Counted from the stretch's first letter, positions 36,881 to 45,492 are shown. The stretch is 64,000 nt of DNA from Pseudomonas sp. ZH-FAD (GCF_002803095.1 NZ_PGLR01000004.1:1-64000); one strand, 5' to 3'. The notes: generated by a model not told the origin, from the sequence alone. Program-made: numbers and translations.

Positions 36881-37540
36881 TCAGCGAGTGGCCAGAGCGT
36901 AGTTGCTCTGCATCCAACTATGATGATGCCTTTCGCTGCGGTTCATCGACCAGTTGGTGAGTGCCAGCATAGCCACGGTGCCGCCGATAATCATAAGGGG
37001 ATAGGCTACCGTTAGTTCGGCCAGTGAATACTTCCAGGCCAGCGGCCGGCCAACGCCGAGAAGGGCCGCGTAGAACCAGGAAACACCAGACAGTGCGCCA
37101 GAAAAAATGGCCAGGTGACGCATGTTCGTTGACAGCTTGAGCAAAGACCCGGTTTTTTGCAGCGCTGGCAGTATCGAGTTGTGCAAGACCATGCCATTGA
37201 GGGTCAATAGCACGACAATACTGATTTTGGCTTGCAGTTTGGGGTTCATGAAGTACTGCATGCCGGCGCTGGACGCGTCTAGCGCAATGATGGCGATGCC
37301 ACTGATCCATAGGGCGATAAGTGAGATGCCGACCACGCTTTTCAGATGTGCCAGATGTTCGCGACACTGTTTGGCGCCTTCACCTTTAAGCAGCTGCTTA
37401 ACCATGGCGAGATCGCTGGTTAGTATCAAGCCAATGGCAACGCAACAGGCGATGAGGTGTATATAAATGATCCCTAGACGTAATAGTTCCATTGCTTCTT
37501 TGTTTTGGATTGCGGAAATTAGAAGGGTGTAAAGGTCCAT
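36881..37540 (-). CDS. Integral membrane protein of unknown function, AT-richer than neighbours
   Basis: This 219-residue protein has about six hydrophobic segments (LGIIYIHLIACCVAIGLILT, VVGISLIALWISGIAIIAL, ISIVVLLTLNGMVLHNSIL, MIIGGTVAMLALTNW and others). There is a His in the first helix (YIHLIACC) and another in VLHNS, as in some haem-binding or DUF2269-like proteins. GAGG sits at the right distance before the ATG at 37540. Codon choice is visibly less GC-biased than in flanking genes, so it may be acquired. The 219-base gap 36662-36880 contains no gene. Confidence 0.7.
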   Translation of the reverse strand: MDLYTLLISAIQNKEAMELLRLGIIYIHLIACCVAIGLILTSDLAMVKQLLKGEGAKQCREHLAHLKSVVGISLIALWISGIAIIALDASSAGMQYFMNPKLQAKISIVVLLTLNGMVLHNSILPALQKTGSLLKLSTNMRHLAIFSGALSGVSWFYAALLGVGRPLAWKYSLAELTVAYPLMIIGGTVAMLALTNWSMNRSERHHHSWMQSNYALATR

Positions 37541-38117
37541 GTAGATACCTCGGACTCTGCAAAAAATAAATAAAAATAGCCATGCGTCAGAGCATATTTA
37601 ATTGGCACTGACTTTGTTTTTTGTGTGGTTACTGATCGCTAATCACTTTCTGGTAATTATGAACTGCAGAAAACCTCGTTTATCTGGGCAATAGCAAACC
37701 ACCGACGCAATCTCTTGCAGTCAAGGAATCTTCCAGATTCGGGGGGCGATGGACAGGGGTCGTGCTCGAGCCGGGGAGGGCCCACGACTATGAGAGCAAT
37801 GGTAAGCGCTGTAGTTCATTTTTTGATCAGCCGTTCGTCGTTCATGGGGCCTTGGGCTGTGACCTGTTGAGCATTTTTTAATCAATCCGGTCGCTCGGTG
37901 GGGCCTGACGTCTTGGCTCGCTCATGCGCTAACGGCGCCTGACGGGGCGCGTTCGGCAGGTTGTCAAATTTTATTGACGAGAGCCTGGCTCCTCTCGGAG
38001 CCTGGTATGCGGCACTTCTGTCGGTGTCCAGGGTGATGGCGCTATTTCATTGGGCTGCATGATGTGTTAAGAAAAACGCACAAATCACCCGCCCGCGTGT
38101 TCACCACAGGAAACCTC
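37541..38117. other. AT-rich intergenic region, 577 bases
   Basis: No coding frame of useful length is visible on either strand. The left part is AT-rich (AAAAAATAAATAAAAATAG near 37561). It probably holds the promoter of the minus-strand membrane gene. The right part leads to the amidotransferase start. Low GC against the genome background suggests a transfer scar. Confidence 0.55.
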
Positions 38118-38843
38118 ATGTCACTGCGTATCTGCATCCTGGAAACTGACATCCTCCGCCCCGAACTGGTCGACCAGTACCAGGGCTATGGCCACATGTT
38201 CGAGCAGCTGTTCGCTCAACAGCCGGTCACGGCAGAGTTCAGTGTCTATAACGTGGTGGAAGGGCATTACCCGCCCGATAGCGAGAAATTCGATGCCTAT
38301 CTGGTGACTGGCAGCAAGGCGGATTCTTTCGGCAGCGATCCCTGGATTCAGACCCTCAAGGAGTATCTGCTCGAGCGCTACAAGCGCGGCGACAAGCTGC
38401 TGGGCATCTGTTTTGGTCATCAACTGCTGGCGCTGCTGCTTGGCGGCAAGGCCGAGCGTGCCGAACAGGGTTGGGGAGTTGGCGTGCACAGTTATCGCCT
38501 GGCGGGCAAGCCCGAGTGGATGACCCCGGCTCTGGACGAACTGCAACTGTTGATCAGCCACCAGGATCAGGTCACCCGCCTGCCGGAGAAGGCCACGCTG
38601 CTGGCTTCCAGTGACTTCTGCCCGATTGGCGCCTACCACATCGAGGATCAGGTGCTGTGCTTCCAGGGGCATCCAGAGTTCGTTCACGACTACTCGCGGG
38701 CATTGCTCGATCTGCGCCAGCAGCATCTCGGTGAGCAGGTCTATCAGCAGGGCGTGGACAGCCTCAAGCATTCGCAACAGGGCAGTGCAGTGGCTGAGTG
38801 GATGATGCGCTTTGTCGCTCAAGGCAAGGAGAGCAAGGCCTGA
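38118..38843 (+). CDS. Class I glutamine amidotransferase-like protein
   Basis: This is a 241-residue single-domain glutaminase. The nucleophile is Cys98 in GICFGHQ, the catalytic His lies in CFQGHPEF (around 180), and TGSKADSFGSDPW forms the oxyanion region. It has no synthetase domain, so it is not GuaA; such stand-alone proteins are often gamma-glutamyl hydrolases of the PuuD/gamma-Glu-polyamine type or act with an unknown partner. AGGAAA precedes the ATG at 38118. An in-frame start 54 bases upstream is rejected. A strong terminator follows. Confidence 0.87.
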   Translation: MSLRICILETDILRPELVDQYQGYGHMFEQLFAQQPVTAEFSVYNVVEGHYPPDSEKFDAYLVTGSKADSFGSDPWIQTLKEYLLERYKRGDKLLGICFGHQLLALLLGGKAERAEQGWGVGVHSYRLAGKPEWMTPALDELQLLISHQDQVTRLPEKATLLASSDFCPIGAYHIEDQVLCFQGHPEFVHDYSRALLDLRQQHLGEQVYQQGVDSLKHSQQGSAVAEWMMRFVAQGKESKA

Positions 38844-38860
38844 GCCTGATTCGGTCCATG

Positions 38861-38886
38861 AAAAAGCCCGGTTTTCCGGGCTTTTT
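38861..38886. terminator. Bidirectional terminator
   Basis: AAAAAGCCCGG and CCGGGCTTTTT pair around TTTT. It has a U-run on both strands and lies between the convergent amidotransferase and small-protein genes. Confidence 0.95.
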
Positions 38887-39128
38887 CATGCCTGCTGGGT
38901 GAGCACGAAGTAAGGCGAGAGCTTTTCGCTTCTGCTTGGCGGTGGGCTGCTACGTTGCCGCTTGAGACTCTCGGCCAAGTCCAGGTGATGAGCGAGTTTA
39001 TGGCAGCATTCGATATTGCGTGCCACGGCACCGGCCGAGCTTTTGCCAATACCGCCGAGTGCGAGCAGGGTGGTCAGCAGGGACAGACTGGCGAGCATCA
39101 GCAGGCGAGTGCGTTGGGTTCTGATCAT
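38886..39128 (-). CDS. Small protein with N-terminal membrane or signal segment, 80 residues
   Basis: MIRTQRTRLLMLASLSLLTT opens a signal or anchor. A Ser/Arg/Pro-rich tail (KRQRSSPPPSRSEK) and two adjacent cysteines (ECCHKL) follow. GAGGGAAC precedes the ATG, well placed. It starts ten bases after the stop of the 64-residue gene upstream, so they form an operon. The last codon region runs into the terminator, so a slightly earlier true end or a shared end is possible. Family not recognised. Confidence 0.62.
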   Translation of the reverse strand: MIRTQRTRLLMLASLSLLTTLLALGGIGKSSAGAVARNIECCHKLAHHLDLAESLKRQRSSPPPSRSEKLSPYFVLTQQA

Positions 39129-39138
39129 GGCCGTTCCC

Positions 39139-39333
39139 TCATCCCTGCGAGAGCGCGCCGAGCAGGGCGGGCAAATAAGTGATCAGGCTTTGCAGTGGGC
39201 CTGATTGTTCAAAGGTTGGAGTGCTTGGCTGCAAGGTGGCGTAACTCACGACCAGCACCGTCGAGGTGCTGATCAGGTACAGGCCGATGGCAGCGAAGGC
39301 GCCGTTGCGGGCAGCTTGAGAGAGGCGGGACAT
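39139..39333 (-). CDS. Small single-span membrane protein, 64 residues
   Basis: It has a basic N-terminus (MSRLSQAARNG), one helix (AFAAIGLYLISTSTVLVVSYA) and a polar C-terminal half. GGAG lies eight bases before the ATG, but that site is within a 10-bp hairpin (39335-39373). It is the first gene of a two-gene unit. Function unknown. The layout suggests a regulated envelope microprotein. Confidence 0.65.
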   Translation of the reverse strand: MSRLSQAARNGAFAAIGLYLISTSTVLVVSYATLQPSTPTFEQSGPLQSLITYLPALLGALSQG

Positions 39334-39334
39334 G

Positions 39335-39373
39335 TTCTGTGCTCCAGGTCAGGAGTGGGGGGTGAGCACAGAA
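39335..39373 (-). promoter_or_regulatory. Hairpin overlapping the ribosome-binding site of the 64-residue gene
   Basis: TTCTGTGCTC (39335-39344) and GAGCACAGAA (39364-39373) pair perfectly over 10 bp around a 19-base loop, ending one base from the start codon. In the minus-strand mRNA the GGAG ribosome-binding site is partly inside the stem. The structure could gate translation, or be a DNA operator for a dimeric regulator. Confidence 0.6.
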
Positions 39374-39480
39374 TCGTCTAAGTCATTTCGATTGAATAAT
39401 GGATGCTCTGCAGAGTAACTATCGATGGATTTGATAGCAGGCGCGAGTTGCCTGCTCGCTCCGGCACCCCGCGTCACGCT

Positions 39481-40203
39481 TCACGCAGATGCCAGCTCCT
39501 TGTCCATGCTGCTGATGCATTCGCTCATGGCCTGCTGACAACGCTCCATCAGCGCGGGCATGTCGTCCAGGCTCAGGCCGGCAGCAGGAATTGCCGGCAG
39601 CGAGCGAATCAGGATGCGGCCGCTGTTCCAGCGATTCAGGCGCATGGCTTTGCTGTAGTTGCTCACGCACACCGGGATGATCGGAACACCTGCCGTGATC
39701 GCCATCTGAAACGCGCCTTTCTTGAACGGCAGCAGGCCTCGGCCAAGATTGCGCGTACCTTCCGGGAAGACCCAGATCGAAGTGTCGCGATTGCGCAGGG
39801 TTTCGGTGGTGGTCAGCATTGCGCGTTTGGCGGCCACGGCATTGCTGCGATCGATCAGCACATTACCGGCTAGCCAGTAGAGCTGACCGAAGAATGGCAC
39901 CCACTTGAGGCTCTTCTTGCCGATGCTCACGGTGCGCTCCGGTACCACACGGCCAAGCACATAGAGATCGAAGTTGGACTGGTGGTTGGCGATGATCACG
40001 CAGGAGCGCTGGTGTTCCAGCAGTGGGCGTACGTCAGTCTTCAACTTCAGGCGCAGCAGGCATAGGGCGGGCAGCGAATAAAGACGTGCGCAGAGGCGGC
40101 TGTTGTCGGGGTTGAACGGGCGGCACAGGCCGAGCAGCAGACCCAGCAGGCCGGCCAGGATGAAATGCACGCCCATCAGCAGCATGCGCAAGACGAAGAG
40201 CAT
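39481..40203 (-). CDS. 1-acyl-sn-glycerol-3-phosphate acyltransferase (PlsC family)
   Basis: This 240-residue membrane-bound acyltransferase has an N-terminal helix (LFVLRMLLMGVHFILAGLLGLLLGL), the catalytic HX4D motif NHQSNFD (around 75-81), and FPEGTRN (around 145). It adds the second acyl chain to lysophosphatidate, making phosphatidate for phospholipids. Pseudomonads have several paralogues, so it may be a secondary or lipid-remodelling copy. A 147-base gap (39334-39480) separates it from the small-protein genes downstream. Confidence 0.9.
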   Translation of the reverse strand: MLFVLRMLLMGVHFILAGLLGLLLGLCRPFNPDNSRLCARLYSLPALCLLRLKLKTDVRPLLEHQRSCVIIANHQSNFDLYVLGRVVPERTVSIGKKSLKWVPFFGQLYWLAGNVLIDRSNAVAAKRAMLTTTETLRNRDTSIWVFPEGTRNLGRGLLPFKKGAFQMAITAGVPIIPVCVSNYSKAMRLNRWNSGRILIRSLPAIPAAGLSLDDMPALMERCQQAMSECISSMDKELASA

Positions 40204-40335
40204 TGGGGAGAACCGTCTGGGAAGGGGCGCGCAGTGTACGGGCGTTCACTCTGCCGGGCAATTGCTCGAAACTACCGCTTGGCGTGCGTAACGTCATGAA
40301 TTGTCGCAGAACTTGTCGGTTTCCACGCCCATGCA

Positions 40336-40360
40336 GAAAGGGCGCCTCACGGCGCCCTTC
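40336..40360 (-). terminator. Terminator after alaC
   Basis: GAAAGGGCGCC and GGCGCCCTTC pair around TCA(C), five bases past the alaC stop on the minus strand. It separates alaC from the acyltransferase gene. The U-run is short. Confidence 0.78.
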
Positions 40361-40365
40361 AACAT

Positions 40366-41595
40366 CTACTGGCTCTCGACCTTGGCCGGTTTACCCGGCA
40401 GTAGGCCGTCGGCGCGGAACATCGCCTTGATGCCGCGCAGCGCCTGACGGCTGCGGTCCTGGTTCTCGATCAGGGCGAAGCGCACATGGTCGTCGCCATA
40501 GTCGCCAAAACCCAGGCCGGGCGAGACGCAGACCTTGGCTTCTGCCAGCAGCTTCTTGGCGAACTCCAGCGAGCCCAGGTGGGCATAGGCCTCGGGAATC
40601 TTGGCCCAGATGTACATGGAGGCCTTGGGCTTTTCCACCATCCAGCCGATCTCGTGCAGACCCTTGACCAACAGGTTGCGGCGCTGGCGGTACTGCTCGG
40701 CGATATCGCGCACGCATTGCTGATCGCCTTCCAGTGCGGCGATGGCCGCCACCTGCAGCGGCGTGAAGGTGCCGTAGTCGTGGTAGCTCTTGATCCGCGC
40801 CAGGGCGCTGACCAGTTCCGGGTTGCCGACCATGAAGCCGATACGCCAGCCGGCCATGTTGTAGCTCTTGGACAGGGTGAAGAACTCCACGGCGATGTCC
40901 TTGGCGCCCGGCACCTGCATGATCGATGGCGCTTTCCAGCCGTCGTAGACGATGTCGGCGTAGGCCAGGTCGTGAATCACCAGTACGTCGTACTGCTTGG
41001 CCAGGGTCACCACACGCTCGAAGAAGTCCAGCTCCACGCACTGCGCGGTGGGGTTGGAGGGGAAGCCGAGAATCATCATCTTCGGCTTGGGAATCGATTC
41101 GCGAATGGCGCGTTCCAGCTCGGCGAAGAAATCCACGCCCGGCACCAGCGGCACGGAACGCACCTGGGCGCCGGCAATCACCGCGCCGTAGATGTGGATC
41201 GGGTAACTGGGGTTGGGTACCAGCACCGTGTCGCCATGGTCCAGGGTGGCGAGCATCAGGTGCGCCAGGCCTTCCTTGGAGCCGATGGTTACGATGGCTT
41301 CGCTTTCCGGGTCGATCTCCACGTCGTAGCGATCCTTGTACCAGCGCGAGATGGCGCGACGCAGGCGGGGAATACCGCGGGAGGTGGAGTAGCCGTGGGT
41401 ATCTTCACGCTGGGCGACCTGCACGAGCTTCTCAACGATGTGCGGCGGGGTCGCACCGTCGGGGTTGCCCATGGAGAAGTCGATGATGTCTTCACCGCGA
41501 CGGCGCGCAGCCATCTTCAGTTCGGCGGTGATGTTGAAGACGTAAGGGGGGAGACGATCGATGCGCGCAAAGCGGCGCTTGGCGTTATCAGCCAT
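40366..41595 (-). CDS. alaC: PLP-dependent aminotransferase, AlaC type
   Basis: This 409-residue fold-type I aminotransferase has [10 protein letters not shown] near the start, GFPSNPTAQ and the PLP lysine in [15 protein letters not shown]. The substrate-binding Arg lies near the C-terminus ([10 protein letters not shown]). It is closest in wording to alanine transaminase AlaC, which interconverts pyruvate and alanine with glutamate. ATG at 41595 has GAGGAAATC just upstream. An aspartate- or methionine-type aminotransferase is a less likely reading. Confidence 0.85.
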   Translation of the reverse strand: MADNAKRRFARIDRLPPYVFNITAELKMAARRRGEDIIDFSMGNPDGATPPHIVEKLVQVAQREDTHGYSTSRGIPRLRRAISRWYKDRYDVEIDPESEAIVTIGSKEGLAHLMLATLDHGDTVLVPNPSYPIHIYGAVIAGAQVRSVPLVPGVDFFAELERAIRESIPKPKMMILGFPSNPTAQCVELDFFERVVTLAKQYDVLVIHDLAYADIVYDGWKAPSIMQVPGAKDIAVEFFTLSKSYNMAGWRIGFMVGNPELVSALARIKSYHDYGTFTPLQVAAIAALEGDQQCVRDIAEQYRQRRNLLVKGLHEIGWMVEKPKASMYIWAKIPEAYAHLGSLEFAKKLLAEAKVCVSPGLGFGDYGDDHVRFALIENQDRSRQALRGIKAMFRADGLLPGKPAKVESQ

Positions 41596-41746
41596 GATTT
41601 CCTCGAAGTACGTAAGCGCCCGGAACCGTCCGAGCGACGTTGGCCGCATCTGGCGGCCTGGCGAGAAGATAAGCGCAGCGGAGGATTCTGTCGAGCGTTG
41701 GCTGAGCCCCAGGCAGGGGCTCAGCCTTCGTCAATCGAGGCAGGTT

Positions 41747-42859
41747 TCAGGGATTGACGACGATGGAGAACTTCTTGGAAACGGTGTTGCCGTTGGCGTC
41801 GCGAATCTGCGCGGTGAAGTCATCGGGAATCGACGTGGCATTCTGCGGTTCGCCACTGAGTACGCCGTCACTGCCCAGGGTCAGGCCGGCCGGCGGGAAG
41901 CCGCTGACCAGGCGCCAGGTCGCGCCGCCCACGCCGCCGCGCGATTGCAGCTGCACGGAGTAGGGGGTGCCAACCGATGCCGGCGGCAGTGCGGAGAGCT
42001 GGGTGATGTGCAGCCCTGCAGCGGGGTGGCTGGTGGCCAGTCGATAGAACTTGACCAGCGCGCCATCTTCGCTGTTGTCGCTGCGGCTGTTGAGGAAGGC
42101 GCCTGCCTTGAAGTAGAAGGTGCGGCTGTCCCAGGCGGGGTTCAGCGGAACCTGGAGGACCGGCGAACCATTGATCGTGACGGCGACCTCGGCCACACCG
42201 TCGCGGTTGCGCGCCATACCCAGGCGGTAGACGAATGCCTGGCCCAGCTGAATACCTTCTGCCACGGTGTAGCGTTTGGCCTCCTCGGTGTCCACCGGGC
42301 TTTCCTTGATCCTGGCGATGATTCGACCGGTCTGAGCGTCCATGTCGTACTGGTAGTACAGGGTGGCCAGCGGAATGGCTTCATAGGCGTGGATCTGGCC
42401 AACGGTTACCAGGCCGTTGCTCACCGGCGCCTGCAGAACGCGCAGGCGGGCGTCCAGGTGTGCGCGGCCTTGGTTGTCCCAGTTCACTGCGTTCGAGCTG
42501 GGATCGATCATCTGTCGTAGTTCGGCGCGGGCGTAGTCGGCGCGAGCTGAAAGTGCGCCGTTGGAGGGCGCCCAGAAGGTCATGGCGCCGTCGGTATCGG
42601 TGCGGAAATAGGGCGATGTGTAGCCCTGCGGACCGCTGAGCTGGTCGGGATACAGGGTCTGAGCGCGACCCTGGGTGCCTCCTTCCTCGTCCACCGGCAA
42701 GGTCAGTGACCAGTTCTCCAGGGCGAAATTGCCACCGGGAGCCAGCTCCGGGCGCAGTTCGGCTTGACTGGTGAAACTCAGCAGGGAACCTGTCACTGCA
42801 GCTCCAATTGCGGTGGCGTAACTACGCTTGCTAGACGTTGCAACAAGATTGTTGTTCAT
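41747..42859 (-). CDS. Exported PL7-like alginate lyase with C-terminal Ig-like domain
   Basis: This 370-residue secreted protein has a signal peptide (about 35 residues). The PL7 beta-jelly-roll carries the catalytic-face motifs RAELR (around 115), QIH (around 158) and YFKAG (around 250), the last followed by AF in place of the usual xY. A second domain (about 285-370) is a putative He_PIG Ig-like module (GLTLGSDGVLSGEPQN). It should cleave polyuronates such as alginate. Start 42859 has GGAAAA upstream. No other alginate genes are near, so it may act in polysaccharide turnover or feeding. Confidence 0.85.
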   Translation of the reverse strand: MNNNLVATSSKRSYATAIGAAVTGSLLSFTSQAELRPELAPGGNFALENWSLTLPVDEEGGTQGRAQTLYPDQLSGPQGYTSPYFRTDTDGAMTFWAPSNGALSARADYARAELRQMIDPSSNAVNWDNQGRAHLDARLRVLQAPVSNGLVTVGQIHAYEAIPLATLYYQYDMDAQTGRIIARIKESPVDTEEAKRYTVAEGIQLGQAFVYRLGMARNRDGVAEVAVTINGSPVLQVPLNPAWDSRTFYFKAGAFLNSRSDNSEDGALVKFYRLATSHPAAGLHITQLSALPPASVGTPYSVQLQSRGGVGGATWRLVSGFPPAGLTLGSDGVLSGEPQNATSIPDDFTAQIRDANGNTVSKKFSIVVNP

Positions 42860-43099
42860 CGTTGTTTTTCCTGAAGTCATGCTCTAGATGACGGATCTTC
42901 CGTGGCATCAGCGATGCGGGTTGGACCTGTCCATTGATAAGGTTCGACGGGGTGTCGATAGCTCCCTGATTCCCCCGTTGAACCCCAAACATGACCCGTG
43001 GCTGCATGACTGAGTTCAGCTTCGTTCTAGCCCTTCATTTCGCTTTCTGACGAGCGGTTGCCTCTGTAATGGCTTCATGGCATCAAATTTGCCAAATGC

Positions 43100-43678
43100 T
43101 CAACCACCCAGCATGTCATGCATCGCAATGATCTGTTCGGCCACCTGAATCAGCTTCTGCTGGCGACTCATGGCCTGCCGGCGCATCAGCGTATAGGCCT
43201 CTTCCTCGTTGCAACTCTTCATCTTCATCAGCAGGCCCTTGGCCAGCTCGACGCGCTTGCGCTCGGCCAGCTGGGCATCGCGTGCCTGGAGCTGGGCACG
43301 CAATGCCTGATCGCTCTCGAAGCGGGCCATGGCCACGTCGAGGATGGGTTGCAGGCGCTGGGCATGGATGCCTTCGACGATGTAGGCGCTGACGCCACTC
43401 TGGATCGCCTGGCGCATCACGCTGGGGTCGTGTTCGTCGGTGAACATGACGATCGGACGCGGTTGGTCACGGCTGACCAGTACCACCTGTTCCATCACGT
43501 CGCGGCCAGGGGACTCGGTGTCAATCAGGATGACGTCGGGGCGCACGGCCTCGACCCGCTCCGGCAGGTCGATGGTCAGCCCGGATTCGTCGATGACCTC
43601 GAAGCCGGCCTCGATCAGCGCGCACTTGAGGCGGCCGACCTTCTTCGGGGTGTCGTTGATCAGAAGAATACGCAGCAT
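43100..43678 (-). CDS. nasT: ANTAR-domain nitrate antiterminator NasT
   Basis: This 192-residue response-regulator-like protein has a receiver domain (1-115) with acceptor-position Asp53 (LIDTESPGRD). A coiled linker follows, then a C-terminal ANTAR RNA-binding domain (about 128-190, ERKRVELAKGLLMKMKSCNEEEAYTLMRRQAM). NasT binds paired hexaloop hairpins in leader RNAs and prevents termination when nitrate or nitrite has freed it from NasS. It is 18 bases after nasS. A candidate target leader lies upstream of nasS itself. Confidence 0.95.
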   Translation of the reverse strand: MLRILLINDTPKKVGRLKCALIEAGFEVIDESGLTIDLPERVEAVRPDVILIDTESPGRDVMEQVVLVSRDQPRPIVMFTDEHDPSVMRQAIQSGVSAYIVEGIHAQRLQPILDVAMARFESDQALRAQLQARDAQLAERKRVELAKGLLMKMKSCNEEEAYTLMRRQAMSRQQKLIQVAEQIIAMHDMLGG

Positions 43679-43696
43679 CGATCACTCTCCCGGCGG

Positions 43697-44908
43697 TTAC
43701 AGGGCGACAGCCGGGCTGTCGGCCAGGGCGTGGAGGCGGAAGCTGCGGGCATAGGCTGCGGGGTCGCTGCCGTCCCAGCAGGTGCCGTCCTGCAGGATGG
43801 AGCTGCGCATCTCGCCCGGCACGGCAATTCCCAGCGCCGTAGCGGCCTCGCGGTACAGGGCCAGCTGCTGAACTTCGCGGGCCACGCCCAGGTAGTCGGG
43901 GTCGTTGCGTAGCAGGCCCCAACGGCGGAATTGGGTCATGAACCACATGGCATCGGACAGGTAGGGCTGGTTGACCAGGCCGCCGGCATGAAAGCGCAAC
44001 GGATGCTCGTCCTGCCAGGCGTGGCCGAGGCCGTCCTGATAATGGCCGAGAAAGCGTGGGGTGATTGCCGAGACGGGCGCGTTGACGTATTCGCTGCCGC
44101 TGAGCAGCAGGGCGGTGCTGCGCTTGTTTTCCTCGTTGTCATCGATGAAGCGTGCGGCGTCGAGCACCGCCATGATCAGCGCGCGGGCGGTATTGGGGTG
44201 CTGTTCGGCGAAGGCGCGGGTGCAGCCAAGGACCTTTTCTGGGTGATCCGGCCAGATTGCCTGGATGGTGGTGACGGTACAGCCGAGTTGTTCATCGACG
44301 GCCTTGGCGGTCCAGGGTTCGCCGACGCAGAAGCCGTCGATGCGCTTGGCCTCCAGGTGTTCGATCATCTGCGGCGGTGGCACCACGACGCTGTCGACAT
44401 CGCGCAGCGGATGGATGCCCTGGCTGGCCAGCCAGTAGTAAAGCCACATGGCATGGGTGCCGGTGGGAAAGGTCTGAGCGAAGGTTAGTCGCGCTTTATT
44501 TTGGTGCGCATGCTGGTGCAGTGCTTCACCGCTGGTCACGCCGGCGCTTTGCAGCGTGTGCGACAGGTTGATGCTCTGGCCGTTCTGGTTCAGCCCCATG
44601 AGCACCGCCATGTCGGTTGCCGCGGCGCCACCGAGGCCGAGCTGCACGCCGTAGATCAAACCGTACAGGCTGTGGGCGGCGTCCAGCTCGCCGCTTAGCA
44701 GGCGGTCGCGCAGGCCGGCCCAGGAGGCCTGGCGCTGCAGTTTGAGGCTCAGGCCGTATTTTTCGGCAAAGCCCTGGGTGGCCGCGACTATTACCGAGGC
44801 GGAATCGCTCAGGGCCATGAAACCGATGTTCAGCACGCTCTTTTCCGGTGCATCGCTGCCGCCGACCCAGGCCAGGGCGTCGCCGCGAGGGATATGCTGT
44901 TCGCTCAT
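43697..44908 (-). CDS. nasS: Nitrate sensor NasS (cytoplasmic CmpA/NrtA-like)
   Basis: This 403-residue protein of the nitrate-binding periplasmic-protein fold (LNIGFMALSDSASVIVAATQGFAEKYG, then YVNAPVSAIT) has no signal peptide, so it is the cytoplasmic sensor and not a transporter subunit. Without nitrate NasS sequesters NasT. The start ATG 44908 has GAAGGAAG upstream. An in-frame upstream extension to 44980 falls in the leader element and is rejected. It is cotranscribed with nasT. Confidence 0.94.
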   Translation of the reverse strand: MSEQHIPRGDALAWVGGSDAPEKSVLNIGFMALSDSASVIVAATQGFAEKYGLSLKLQRQASWAGLRDRLLSGELDAAHSLYGLIYGVQLGLGGAAATDMAVLMGLNQNGQSINLSHTLQSAGVTSGEALHQHAHQNKARLTFAQTFPTGTHAMWLYYWLASQGIHPLRDVDSVVVPPPQMIEHLEAKRIDGFCVGEPWTAKAVDEQLGCTVTTIQAIWPDHPEKVLGCTRAFAEQHPNTARALIMAVLDAARFIDDNEENKRSTALLLSGSEYVNAPVSAITPRFLGHYQDGLGHAWQDEHPLRFHAGGLVNQPYLSDAMWFMTQFRRWGLLRNDPDYLGVAREVQQLALYREAATALGIAVPGEMRSSILQDGTCWDGSDPAAYARSFRLHALADSPAVAL

Positions 44909-44980
44909 GTCACTTCCTTCATTCACGCATTGGGTTCCGAGCTGCCGGCTGAGGTTTGCAGGGCTGTGCGGGTGGCCCAC

Positions 44981-45057
44981 AAAAAAGGCGTCGTACCGAT
45001 CACCGCCGTAAAGGGCCGAGTTCGGATACGACGCCGTTGTCGTTCGGGCCTTGTCCG
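44981..45057 (-). ncRNA. Candidate ANTAR antitermination leader upstream of nasS
   Basis: In the minus-strand RNA, the 5-bp hairpin ACGAC-AACGGC-GUCGU (45043-45028) has a hexaloop with A at 1 and G at 4, as ANTAR targets require. One base upstream lies a weaker CGG...CCG hairpin (45057-45045) with a seven-base loop. The 3' arm of the hexaloop hairpin overlaps the 5' arm of a terminator (45035-45022 pairing with 44999-44987). That terminator ends in six U (44986-44981). Forming one destroys the other. Confidence 0.65.
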
Positions 45058-45135
45058 TCGCCGGAGAGGCTCACTGCATGTAGAGAAAGCAAGGCATATG
45101 CCAGTGCGCGGAGCATGCGCTGTTGGATGAGGCGT

Positions 45136-45345
45136 TCAGCGCTCCAGCATCTGCTTCACGCTGCTTTGTGGTATCTGCTGCTTGCGGCCCTCACTATCGG
45201 TGAATTCGAGCATGCCGGTGTTCTTGTCCAGTTCCGGCTTGCCGTCGCTGGTGAGCATCTGGCCATCGGTGGTGGTGATGATGTACTCGCTGCTGCAACC
45301 GGCCAGGCCGAACAGGCACAGGACGGCGATGATCCATGGCTTCAT
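45136..45345 (-). CDS. YgdI/YgdR-family lipoprotein
   Basis: This 69-residue lipoprotein has the lipobox LAGC (MKPWIIAVLCLFGLAGC). The family domain SSEYIITTTDGQMLTSDGKPELDKNTG follows, a small SH3-like beta fold. Its function is unknown. It sits upstream of the nasS leader on the same strand, so its transcript would meet the leader terminator. Confidence 0.93.
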   Translation of the reverse strand: MKPWIIAVLCLFGLAGCSSEYIITTTDGQMLTSDGKPELDKNTGMLEFTDSEGRKQQIPQSSVKQMLER

Positions 45346-45448
45346 GACGTGCTCCTGAATGATGATCTGGGGGCTCCCATTTCAGAAGGTAGACGGTGGC
45401 GCACTGGCTGCAAGCCGGGTGCGGCAAAAGGCCCATGTGTGCGTGCAT

Positions 45449-45478
45449 AAAAAAGCCCCGCACTAGGCGGGGCTTTTT
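45449..45478 (-). terminator. Terminator after acnB
   Basis: AAAAAGCCCCGC and GCGGGGCTTTTT pair around CTAG-like loop bases, 15 bases past the acnB stop, with a U-run on both strands. It can also stop transcription coming from the other side. Confidence 0.93.
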
Positions 45479-45492
45479 CTACAACGCTTTGA

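Noticed and set aside
37603..37618. Sigma-54-like TGGCACTGACTTTGTT in the AT-rich gap.
   Set aside because: The invariant GC of the -12 element is GT, and no plus-strand gene lies within 500 bases.
44981..45035. Treating the U6 hairpin upstream of nasS as only the terminator of the YgdI/YgdR lipoprotein gene.
   Set aside because: It lies about 100 bases beyond that stop, and its 5' arm is shared with an A1/G4 hexaloop hairpin, which fits an antitermination leader better. Simple termination remains possible.
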